DNA from: Oscillospiraceae bacterium
Lineage (GTDB): Bacteria; Bacillota; Clostridia; Oscillospirales; Acutalibacteraceae
Direction: 5' to 3'
Assembly (NCBI GenBank): GCA_022487055.1
Contig: JAKVJJ010000008.1
Coordinates: 1-59,870, forward strand
Length of the DNA: 59,870 bases
Of the stretch, positions 43,231 to 51,209 are shown piece by piece. The notes below the pieces were generated by a model, which searched no databases, was not told the DNA's origin, and worked only from the letters and a program-made list of their open reading frames with translations. Within the stretch, counting starts at the first letter, position 1, and each line of letters starts with the position of its first letter. The position numbers were made by a program, and so were the translations under genes.

Positions 43231-43460
43231 TAAGATGCTTTATTATGCATTTTCGGGTGGGAACCCGGTTCTACCATTTCACTTAAATGAATTTTAAATC
43301 GTATGCAGCCCCCCGCAGAATCCTGCGCTGACGCGGTTGCACAAGTCCACTGGAAGCACCTGTTTTGCTCCAGCAGATGAAATATAGATTAGCAAACACA
43401 ACGCCGGGCTTCTCTGCCCAGCACACGAATGGGACGATTTTGCTTTGTCTTCCCCTGCAA
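43231..43460 (+). other. Structured leader or small RNA upstream of rny
   Basis: No convincing gene lies here. The segment can fold: GCAGCC (43305-43310) pairs with GGTTGC (43335-43340) enclosing CCGC/GCGG and a small GCAG/CTGC hairpin. CTGGA (43350-43354) pairs with TCCAG (43369-43373) and is extended by a GC step. No riboswitch class or known RNA family was recognised. A second promoter follows it, so it may be an independent RNA or a regulated 5' leader. Confidence 0.4.
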
Positions 43461-43461
43461 T

Positions 43462-43490
43462 TTTACTGTTGAATATGTTGATTATATAAA
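43462..43490 (+). promoter_or_regulatory. Proximal promoter of rny
   Basis: TTTACT (43462-43467), 17-base spacer, TATAAA (43485-43490), about 50 bases before the rny start. Weaker than the upstream promoter. Confidence 0.5.
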
Positions 43491-43543
43491 AATCTGTATG
43501 CCGCACAGAATAGGGCCTCCGGGACAGAGGAGGTGCTCAAAAT

Positions 43544-45097
43544 TTGAATCCTGTCATCGTCATTGTTTTATGTATTATCTGTCTTGCAGCAGGCATTGCC
43601 GCCGGTTTCTTTGCCGGTGAGCGTCATCGCAAGCAGACTGCCGAGCTCGCCATCGGTTCTGCCGAAGAGGAAGCCCGGCGCATTGTCAATGAGGCACTGA
43701 AAAATGCCGAGGCAAAAAAGAAAGAAACTGTCCTTGAGGGAAAAGATGAACTTCATCGCCTGCGCACTGAGGCAGACCATGAAATTAACGACCGCCGCAA
43801 AGAGATGCAGCGGCAGGAACGCAGAGTCCAGCAAAAGGAAGAAAACCTGGACAAAAAGATGGAGAGTCTGGAGAATAAGGAAGAAAAGCTGTCTAAAAAG
43901 GACAAGCAGGCGGACGACCGTCTGGCTGAGGCGGAAAACGTCAAGAAGAAACAGCTTGAAACTTTGGAACGTATCTCTGGCTTTACCGCAGAGCAAGCGA
44001 AGGAATACCTGCTGAAAGAATTTGAAAGCGACATCCAGCACGAAAAGGCTGTGAAACTGCGTGACCTGGAAGAGCAGACCAAGGATGAAGCCGACAATTC
44101 CGCCCGTGAAATCATCTCCATGGCAATTCAACGTTGTGCGGCAGACCATGTTTCTGAAGCAACCATTTCAGTGGTTCCGCTGCCGAATGACGAGATGAAA
44201 GGCCGCATCATCGGTCGTGAGGGACGCAATATCCGTGCCATCGAAACCCTGACCGGTGTTGACCTGATTATCGACGACACACCGGAAGCCATCACCATTT
44301 CCAGCTTTGAGCCGGTGCGCCGTGAAATCGCCCGTGTGGCACTGGAAAAGCTGATTGCTGATGGGCGCATTCATCCCGCGCGCATTGAGGAAACTGTGGA
44401 AAAAGCCCGCCGGGAAGTGGACGCAAGTATCAAGCAGGCAGGCGAAAACGCTATTTTGCAGGCAGGTGTCACCGGTATCCATCCGGAGCTTGTCAAGCTA
44501 CTCGGCCGCTTAAAATATCGCACCAGTTATGGCCAGAACGTACTGGATCATTCCTTGGAAGTCGCCTCGATTTCAGGAATTATGGCTTCAGAACTTGGGT
44601 TGGACCCCACCATGGCACGCCGTGCCGGCTTGCTGCATGATATTGGCAAAGCGCTTGACCATGAAATCGAAGGTTCTCATGTTGACATTGGCGTCGATGT
44701 GGCGCGCAAGTACAAAGAAAGTGAAGCAGTTGTCCATGCGATTGCTGCTCATCATAATGACATTGAGCCAAAAACTGTCATTGCCTGTCTGGTTCAGGCA
44801 GCCGATGCCATCAGTGCCGCTCGTCCGGGCGCACGCCGTGAAAACGTGGAAAATTACATCAAGCGTTTGGAGAAACTTGAAGAAGTTGCTTCCAGCTTTG
44901 AAGGCGTGGAGCGTTGCTATGCAATTCAGGCAGGACGTGAAATCCGCGTAATTGTCAAACCGGAAGTCATTACAGACGACAAGATGACACTGCTGGCGCA
45001 TGACATTTGCCGTAAAATTGAATCTGACCTTGAATATCCCGGTCAGATTAAGGTGAATATCATTCGTGAGAGCCGCGCAACCGACTTCGCAAAATAA
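43544..45097 (+). CDS. rny: Ribonuclease Y
   Basis: A 517-residue membrane-anchored endoribonuclease that starts mRNA decay in Firmicutes. The start is TTG at 43544, ten bases after AGAGGAGGT. One N-terminal helix (about 3-23) anchors it. A long charged coiled coil rich in K/E/R/Q spans about 30-180. A KH domain follows (about 205-270, with [15 protein letters not shown]). The HD domain (about 330-425) carries the catalytic [12 protein letters not shown] and later [11 protein letters not shown]. All parts are present and the length is standard (about 520). It forms an operon with ymdB, as in many Firmicutes. Confidence 0.97.
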   Translation: MNPVIVIVLCIICLAAGIAAGFFAGERHRKQTAELAIGSAEEEARRIVNEALKNAEAKKKETVLEGKDELHRLRTEADHEINDRRKEMQRQERRVQQKEENLDKKMESLENKEEKLSKKDKQADDRLAEAENVKKKQLETLERISGFTAEQAKEYLLKEFESDIQHEKAVKLRDLEEQTKDEADNSAREIISMAIQRCAADHVSEATISVVPLPNDEMKGRIIGREGRNIRAIETLTGVDLIIDDTPEAITISSFEPVRREIARVALEKLIADGRIHPARIEETVEKARREVDASIKQAGENAILQAGVTGIHPELVKLLGRLKYRTSYGQNVLDHSLEVASISGIMASELGLDPTMARRAGLLHDIGKALDHEIEGSHVDIGVDVARKYKESEAVVHAIAAHHNDIEPKTVIACLVQAADAISAARPGARRENVENYIKRLEKLEEVASSFEGVERCYAIQAGREIRVIVKPEVITDDKMTLLAHDICRKIESDLEYPGQIKVNIIRESRATDFAK

Positions 45098-45181
45098 AAA
45101 TGAATGTTACTGCCGCACGCACTGAAAAGTGTTACAAGCGGCAGTTTTCTTTTTGCTATATTTGGAAGGAGAAATAATACA

Positions 45182-45949
45182 ATGAATATACTCGCAATCG
45201 GAGATGTGGTGGGCAGCATCGGGTGTCGGTTCCTGCGGGAAAAGCTGCCGCCGCTCAAAAAAGTCAAGGGAATTGATTTGGTAATTGCCAATGGGGAAAA
45301 CAGTGCCGATGGCAACGGTGTGACTCCCTCCTCCGTGCGGTTTTTGCTGGACAGCGGCGTTGATGTCATTACCACTGGAAACCATAGCTTTCGCCGAAAG
45401 GAAAGCTATGACACTTATGATGAATGCGAGCAGCTTTTGCGCCCCGCCAACTTTCCCAGTGGCGCACCGGGACGCGGATTTATGATTTATGACATGGGAC
45501 GCACACAAGTGGGCATTCTAAACTTGATGGGAACGGTTTACATGGACCCGCTGGACAACCCCTTTTTCACTGCGGACTCGCTGCTTCAGGATACGCCTAA
45601 AATCACACTGGTTGATTTTCATGCGGAGGCAACCGGCGAAAAGCGCAGCATGGGATTTTACCTCGACGGCCGGGTAAGCGCTTTGTGGGGCACACACACA
45701 CATGTGCAGACCGCCGATGCCTGCCTGCTGCCAAAAGGAACCGGCTATATTTCCGACCTGGGCATGACCGGTACCATCAACTCCGTACTTGGCGTGCAGC
45801 CGGAACTGACTATCCACAAAATGAAATATCAGATGCCTGTACGCTTCGACCTGGTGCAGGACAGTCCCTGCAAAATGGGCTGCTGCCTGTTTGACATTGA
45901 TGACAAAACAGGCCGCTGCCGGAGTGCAGAGGCGTTGGAACTGCGGTAA
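45182..45949 (+). CDS. ymdB: YmdB-family metallophosphoesterase
   Basis: A 255-residue phosphodiesterase. Bacillus YmdB acts on 2',3'-cyclic AMP and influences motility versus biofilm choice. Metal-binding motifs are NILAIGDVVGSIG at the N-terminus, VIANGENSADG, TTGNHSF and GTHTHVQTAD near the C-terminus. The ATG at 45182 follows AAGGAG. It is 84 bases downstream of rny; this conserved order suggests linked RNA turnover and cyclic nucleotide clearance. Confidence 0.94.
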   Translation: MNILAIGDVVGSIGCRFLREKLPPLKKVKGIDLVIANGENSADGNGVTPSSVRFLLDSGVDVITTGNHSFRRKESYDTYDECEQLLRPANFPSGAPGRGFMIYDMGRTQVGILNLMGTVYMDPLDNPFFTADSLLQDTPKITLVDFHAEATGEKRSMGFYLDGRVSALWGTHTHVQTADACLLPKGTGYISDLGMTGTINSVLGVQPELTIHKMKYQMPVRFDLVQDSPCKMGCCLFDIDDKTGRCRSAEALELR

Positions 45950-45990
45950 GACGGGCTTTTCCCGCTGTTTGCCAGAGCAGGAACTTTCAG

Positions 45991-46019
45991 TTGAATCTAT
46001 ATAAAAACTATGCTATACT
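45991..46019 (+). promoter_or_regulatory. Promoter of the fakA-recG unit
   Basis: TTGAAT (45991-45996), 17-base spacer, TATACT (46014-46019). Confidence 0.75.
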
Positions 46020-46103
46020 GTTACTAAAAAATAGGAATCAGCAACCCTGCCGAACTCCGCAGGTGTTTGTTACAAATAAAGTATCCAAAGGAGCTTGTTT
46101 TAT

Positions 46104-47774
46104 ATGATAAACGGAACAGATTTGCGAAATGCGATGATTTCCGGCGCGAATAATATCGCCAAGCACCGGAGCAGCATCGATAAATTAAATATTTTTCCTG
46201 TGCCGGACGGCGACACTGGCACCAATATGTCCATGACCATGGCAAATGCCTCGGCAGAACTGCAGAAAGAAGACGGCGGCACAGTTGCAGAGGCTGCGCA
46301 TATTGCCGCCTCCGGACTTCTGCGCGGTGCCCGTGGTAATTCCGGTGTAATCCTTTCCCTGCTGTTCCGCGGCTTCTCCGAGGGTGTCAAGGACAAGGAA
46401 ACTATCTCCGGCAGTGACTTGGCAAAAGCACTCAGTGTCGGGGTGGAAGCTGCTTATAAGGCAGTTATGAAGCCGACCGAAGGCACCATCCTCACCGTTT
46501 CCCGTGTGGCCAGCGAAAAAGGTCAGGCTGCTTCAGAAATTGATGACGATGCTGTGTACGTTTGGAGTGCCATCTGCCAGGGTGCCGAGGAAGCATTAGC
46601 AGAAACTCCGGAACAGCTTCCTGTGCTGAAAAAAGCCGGTGTGGTGGATGCTGGTGGACAAGGCCTGTGCTGTATCTTTGAGGGCATGATGAGTGTTTTC
46701 CGTGACGGTGTCATCCTGCAGAACGATAGCAATGAGGAAATTGTCGCCGACCTCACCAGTGAGGACTCCTTTGCCAGTGCTGCCGCCGAATTTGACACAG
46801 ATATTCACTTCACTTACTGCACCGAGTTTATTGTCAGCCGTGAAAAAGAGCCGGCCAAGGATCCGGAGGAACTGCGCCGTTATCTGCAAACGATTGGCGA
46901 CTGCGTGGTAGTGGTCGCTGATGATGACATCATTAAGACACACGTGCACACAGAAGCACCAAACTGTGCACTGGAGGCCGCGCTGACTTATGGCCAGCTC
47001 CTGACTGTGAAAATTGACAACATGAAAGAGCAGCATCGCCGCGCCAAAGAAGCAAACGACGCCGCCAAAGCAAAAGCCGAAAAGGAAGCACTGAAGCCTG
47101 CAGAGCCAACAGAAGATGTCGGATTTGTGGCGGTTGCTGCCGGTGACGGACTGAAAACTCTGTTTAAAGACCTCGGCTGCAGCTATGTGGTCAGCGGCGG
47201 CCAAACGATGAATCCGAGCACAGAGGATATTATGAAAGCCGTACTGGCCACGCCGGCTAAGACGGTGCTGGTGTTACCCAACAATAAAAATATTACCATG
47301 GCGGCTGAGCAGGTGATTCCGCTGGTGAAAGACCGCAAAGTGATGGTGTTACCCACCCGCACCATTCCACAGGGGCTGTCTGCTATGCTGGCTTATGACC
47401 CGGATATAACCTGTGAAGCAAACGCAGTGAAAATGGTGGAATCCGCCGGGAATGTTTCAACCGGCACGGTCACCTATGCAGCGCGCGACAGTGAATTCGG
47501 CGGCCACCGAATTAAGGAAGGCGACATTCTCGGATTGGTGAACGGCAAGTTGACACTGATTGAAAAAGATATTGTGCACACTTGCTCCAAACTGACGCGC
47601 TCTATGGTTGACCGCTCCACAGCGTTCATCACGATTATTTATGGCGCCGATATCACAGAGGAACAGGCAAATGATGCTTTTAGCCGCATTAAATCCAAGG
47701 TTGCCTCTGACATTGAGATTACATTGGTCAACGGCGGTCAGCCAATTCATTATTTCCTGATTTCGGTGGAATAA
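46104..47774 (+). CDS. FakA/YloV-like DAK2-domain kinase
   Basis: A 556-residue protein of the DAK2-FakA_C type. The N-terminal DhaL-like domain (1-200) binds ATP with magnesium through IFPVPDGDTGTNMSMT, where three aspartate/threonine positions coordinate metal. A middle region and a C-terminal domain (about 310-556) bind the acyl carrier FakB in homologues. FakA phosphorylates fatty acids held by FakB so they can enter phospholipid synthesis. The start at 46104 follows AAAGGAG. Its stop overlaps the recG start by one base; YloV-recG linkage is common in Firmicutes. No fakB/DegV gene is in the window. Confidence 0.9.
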   Translation: MINGTDLRNAMISGANNIAKHRSSIDKLNIFPVPDGDTGTNMSMTMANASAELQKEDGGTVAEAAHIAASGLLRGARGNSGVILSLLFRGFSEGVKDKETISGSDLAKALSVGVEAAYKAVMKPTEGTILTVSRVASEKGQAASEIDDDAVYVWSAICQGAEEALAETPEQLPVLKKAGVVDAGGQGLCCIFEGMMSVFRDGVILQNDSNEEIVADLTSEDSFASAAAEFDTDIHFTYCTEFIVSREKEPAKDPEELRRYLQTIGDCVVVVADDDIIKTHVHTEAPNCALEAALTYGQLLTVKIDNMKEQHRRAKEANDAAKAKAEKEALKPAEPTEDVGFVAVAAGDGLKTLFKDLGCSYVVSGGQTMNPSTEDIMKAVLATPAKTVLVLPNNKNITMAAEQVIPLVKDRKVMVLPTRTIPQGLSAMLAYDPDITCEANAVKMVESAGNVSTGTVTYAARDSEFGGHRIKEGDILGLVNGKLTLIEKDIVHTCSKLTRSMVDRSTAFITIIYGADITEEQANDAFSRIKSKVASDIEITLVNGGQPIHYFLISVE

Positions 47775-49804
47775 TGGCCTCTTTATTTGCAAAACCGATT
47801 ACAGAATTGACAGGCGTCGGCAGCAGACGTGCGGAACTTTTTCGGAAGCTCGGCGCGCCCACTGTCGGCGCTTTGCTGCGCCTGTACCCGCGTGCTTATG
47901 AGGATTGGAGTAACCCATGCACCGTGGCAGAAGCACCCGCCGACACCCCCTGCGCCGTGCGTGCCGTGGTGGAGAGCGTGGGTGCGCCGGTCTTTGCGCA
48001 CTCCGGCATCATGCTGACTCATGTGCAGACGGCAGATGATACCGGAGCCCCATTGGAACTGACTTTTTTTAATAATCAATATATTCAGAATTTGCTGCAA
48101 AGTGGCACCTGCTATATTTTATATGGCAAAGTAACCTACAGCCATGGAAAATATCAGATGGCATCTCCGGTTTTTGCAAAGGAAGGGCAGTGCTCTGGAC
48201 TTCGGCCAATCTATCCCCAGACAAAAGGATTGTCCAGCCGAATCATTGCTGCATCTGTGCGGGAAGCACTGCACCTGCTGCCGGACATCCTGCGTGACCC
48301 CATTCCACAGAACCTGCGGCAGGAATACAGCTTATGTGAACTTCGTTATGCACTGGAGAATATTCACTTCCCACAGGATATGGAAAGCATGGAGGTTGCC
48401 CGGCGGCGACTCGCCTTTGAGGAACTTCTGGTGCTGCAGCTCGGTCTGCTCTCCATGAAAAGCCGCGCCCGTGAAAAAAGCAGTTTTCTGGTTTCACACA
48501 GTTATCTGGAGGAATTCTGGAAGCTGCTGCCGTTTGCTCCTACCCATGCACAAAAGCGTGCCGCCGAGGAAGCCGTTCAGGATATGCAGAGTGGCTATCC
48601 CATGAACCGGCTGATTCAGGGGGATGTTGGCAGCGGAAAAACAGCGGTTGCCGCCGCCTGCTGTCACACAGCAATTCAAAACAGAATGCAGGCTGTCCTG
48701 ATGGCACCGACGGATATTTTAGCACACCAGCATTTCCTGTCCCTGACAGAGATGCTCAAACCCGCCGGGATTTCCGTCGGGCTGCTAACCGGCTCCCTGA
48801 AAGCAAAAGAGAAAGCCGCTGTGAAAGCCGGTGCTGCTGACGGAAGCATTCAGCTTCTGGTTGGCACACACGCGCTGCTCACACCGGATGTGCAGTTTCA
48901 AAATCTGGGGCTGGTAATTACGGATGAGCAGCACCGCTTCGGTGTAAATCAGCGTGCTGCACTATCTGAAAAATCAGAGGGCACCCATGTACTGGTCATG
49001 AGCGCCACGCCGATTCCGCGCACCTTGGCACTGATGATTTACGGCGACCTCGATATTTCCGTCATTGATGAGCTTCCCCCCGGCCGGCAGGAAATCCAGA
49101 CTTTCTGCATTGACAGCAGCAAACAGAAACGCGCACTTCGATTCGTACAGAAGCACGTCCATGAGGGACGGCAGGCCTATATCATTTGCCCCGCGATTGA
49201 CGGTGGTAGCGACAAGGCCAGCGTGGCGGAATACACCCGGTATCTGCAGGGGGTGCTTCCGGACTGCCGCATTGGTTCCCTGCACGGACGCATGAAGGCA
49301 AAAGAAAAGGCCGGCATCATGGCTGCTTTCTCTGCTGGTGAAATTGATATTCTGGTTTCCACCACGGTGGTGGAAGTGGGTGTGGATGTACCGAACGCAG
49401 TGGATATGTTGATTGAAAATGCTGAGCAATACGGTTTGTCCCAGCTTCATCAGCTCCGCGGCAGAGTCGGGCGGGGAACCTGTCAGAGCTACTGTATTCT
49501 AATTACAGATGCACAGAATGACGACGCGCGCGCCCGCATGGAAGTCATGTGCGAAACTTCGGACGGCTTTAAAATTGCCGAGCATGACCTGAAGCTGCGC
49601 GGTCCCGGTGACTTTTTCGGACAGAGACAGCATGGCCTGCCGGAATTGAAAATTGCCGATATGAACAGTGACCTTGCAGTGTTAAAAGATGCCCAAATGG
49701 TAGCAAAGGAAATGCTGCGACAAGACACGACACTGGAAGCACCTGAGCATCGCGGCCTGCGGGCAGAAGTACGCCAGCTTTTTCGAAATTCCAGTGAAAT
49801 ATAA
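47774..49804 (+). CDS. recG: ATP-dependent DNA helicase RecG
   Basis: A 676-residue branch-migrating helicase that rescues stalled forks and processes Holliday junctions. Order: N-terminal wedge/OB domain (about 1-230), Walker A GDVGSGKTAVA (near 282), Walker B VITDEQHRFGV, SATPIPRTLAL, then the second helicase lobe with VSTTVVEVGVDVPNA and QLRGRVGRG. Domain order and length are complete for the family. It starts with ATG at 47774, coupled to the upstream gene. Confidence 0.96.
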   Translation: MASLFAKPITELTGVGSRRAELFRKLGAPTVGALLRLYPRAYEDWSNPCTVAEAPADTPCAVRAVVESVGAPVFAHSGIMLTHVQTADDTGAPLELTFFNNQYIQNLLQSGTCYILYGKVTYSHGKYQMASPVFAKEGQCSGLRPIYPQTKGLSSRIIAASVREALHLLPDILRDPIPQNLRQEYSLCELRYALENIHFPQDMESMEVARRRLAFEELLVLQLGLLSMKSRAREKSSFLVSHSYLEEFWKLLPFAPTHAQKRAAEEAVQDMQSGYPMNRLIQGDVGSGKTAVAAACCHTAIQNRMQAVLMAPTDILAHQHFLSLTEMLKPAGISVGLLTGSLKAKEKAAVKAGAADGSIQLLVGTHALLTPDVQFQNLGLVITDEQHRFGVNQRAALSEKSEGTHVLVMSATPIPRTLALMIYGDLDISVIDELPPGRQEIQTFCIDSSKQKRALRFVQKHVHEGRQAYIICPAIDGGSDKASVAEYTRYLQGVLPDCRIGSLHGRMKAKEKAGIMAAFSAGEIDILVSTTVVEVGVDVPNAVDMLIENAEQYGLSQLHQLRGRVGRGTCQSYCILITDAQNDDARARMEVMCETSDGFKIAEHDLKLRGPGDFFGQRQHGLPELKIADMNSDLAVLKDAQMVAKEMLRQDTTLEAPEHRGLRAEVRQLFRNSSEI

Positions 49805-49861
49805 AGGCAGGCTCCGTTTTTCGGATAAAAGCACTGCTTTTAAAATTTTATGAGGCAAATT

Positions 49862-51079
49862 ATGGAAACAGATAGTCCCGGCACATTTAAAAAAGTTTTA
49901 AAACTTTTGGAGTTTCACGCTTTCCTTGGAGGGCTTGTTTTTTATGCTCCGGTGGCTTTGCTTATCAGAACAGAACGCGGTATCACAATTCCTCAGTTCT
50001 TTATCCTGGAGGCAATTTTATTTTCGTCGATTTTCTTAGGAGAAATTCCCGCCGGATGGGTAACAGATAGAATCGGCTATAAAAAATCTCTTTTTCTAGC
50101 GAGTATCGTTCTGTTTTTCGCCCGTGTCGTTCTGATTTTCGCTGGGAATTTTCCTGCATTTTTGCTGGAAGCAATTTTGGAGGGAATTTCATCCTGCTTT
50201 GTTTCCGGAACACAGGAAGCCTATATGTATTCCTTCTGGAGCAAGGAAGACTACACGGTTAAATTAGGAAAAATTTCAAATTACGGCACGGCAGGTTTTA
50301 TGCTCTCCACGATTTCCTATATGTTTCTAATGCATTGGTTTGGTCTAACCGGTCTGATTGTCGCAACCAGTATCGCCAGTGCTTTTGCAATCGCAGTTGT
50401 TGCTTCTCTGCCGCCCGAACCGCATCACACACAACATTCAGAATCGGCATCCGTGCTTCCGCTGCGTGAAGTACTGCATCGGGTGAAGCAAATTCTGAAA
50501 ACAAGTTCCCTATTCTATATTGTTGGAAATAGTCTTTTGGCCATTTCCATGCTTGTCACAAACTTCTTCTATATCATTAAGGTAACGCGTGCCGGTTTGC
50601 CGGAAGAAACGATGACCGCCGTGATTCTTGGCTACTCATTCGTATCTCTACTCTGTCCGACGATTGTAAAGCATTTTCAGCAAATCCACTATCAACACAC
50701 CATTTTAATCTATCTTGCCGGGGGTGCGGCGTTTTTCCTCGGACTCTTTTTCAGTGACGGTTGGGTTGCTGTTGCTTTAATGATTCTTGGCCCGCTTGTC
50801 TTGGACATTCCGGCTTTTCTGCTCAGTGAACTTATGAATGAAAATGTGGACGAACGCAATTTGGGTGACAGCCGCGCGACGGTACTTTCTGTGTATAGTC
50901 TCGGCTGTGATGCGCTGGAAATCATTTTTCTGTTTATTTCCGCCGCCGTCAGCGGTCAGGAGGGCAACACCGCCTTCCTTATCGTAGCAGTTGCATATAT
51001 GATCGTTACAATTCTATTTACATTGGATTTCCGAAAGCATAACGGTGAACCCTGCAAAAGTGCGGACAACATACCATAA
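49862..51079 (+). CDS. MFS transporter
   Basis: A 405-residue permease with about 12 helices. The loop 2-3 motif appears as GWVTDRIGYKKSLFL, the MFS signature GxxxDRxGxKx. The start at 49862 is taken because GAGG lies eight bases ahead; a first ATG 12 bases upstream precedes that site. The group resembles multidrug or macrolide efflux carriers. The gene looks more A/T rich than its neighbours (long TTTT runs), which may mean transfer. Substrate unknown. Confidence 0.82.
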   Translation: METDSPGTFKKVLKLLEFHAFLGGLVFYAPVALLIRTERGITIPQFFILEAILFSSIFLGEIPAGWVTDRIGYKKSLFLASIVLFFARVVLIFAGNFPAFLLEAILEGISSCFVSGTQEAYMYSFWSKEDYTVKLGKISNYGTAGFMLSTISYMFLMHWFGLTGLIVATSIASAFAIAVVASLPPEPHHTQHSESASVLPLREVLHRVKQILKTSSLFYIVGNSLLAISMLVTNFFYIIKVTRAGLPEETMTAVILGYSFVSLLCPTIVKHFQQIHYQHTILIYLAGGAAFFLGLFFSDGWVAVALMILGPLVLDIPAFLLSELMNENVDERNLGDSRATVLSVYSLGCDALEIIFLFISAAVSGQEGNTAFLIVAVAYMIVTILFTLDFRKHNGEPCKSADNIP

Positions 51080-51088
51080 AATTCACGC

Positions 51089-51119
51089 AAAAAAGCTGCC
51101 ATATGCCGGCAGCTTTTTT
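51089..51119. terminator. Bidirectional terminator between the MFS gene and sbcC
   Basis: AAAAAAGCTGCC and GGCAGCTTTTTT form a perfect 12-bp stem around a 7-base loop, with T runs on both strands. Confidence 0.9.
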
Positions 51120-51209
51120 GACAATATCACGAACAGAAACCCATATGAAAGCAACGATTATGCGGCAGTACGGATGAATAATCATGCAATCTGCCGTCTT
51201 TCCCATACA

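Noticed and set aside
43294-43506. Seventy-codon frame in the rny leader, minus strand
   Set aside because: No ribosome site and no recognisable pattern; it overlaps the rny promoter region and the stem-loops.
46035-46075. CCTGC/GCAGG hairpin in the fakA leader as an attenuator
   Set aside because: A five-base stem with a poor T tract; no leader peptide or known RNA class.
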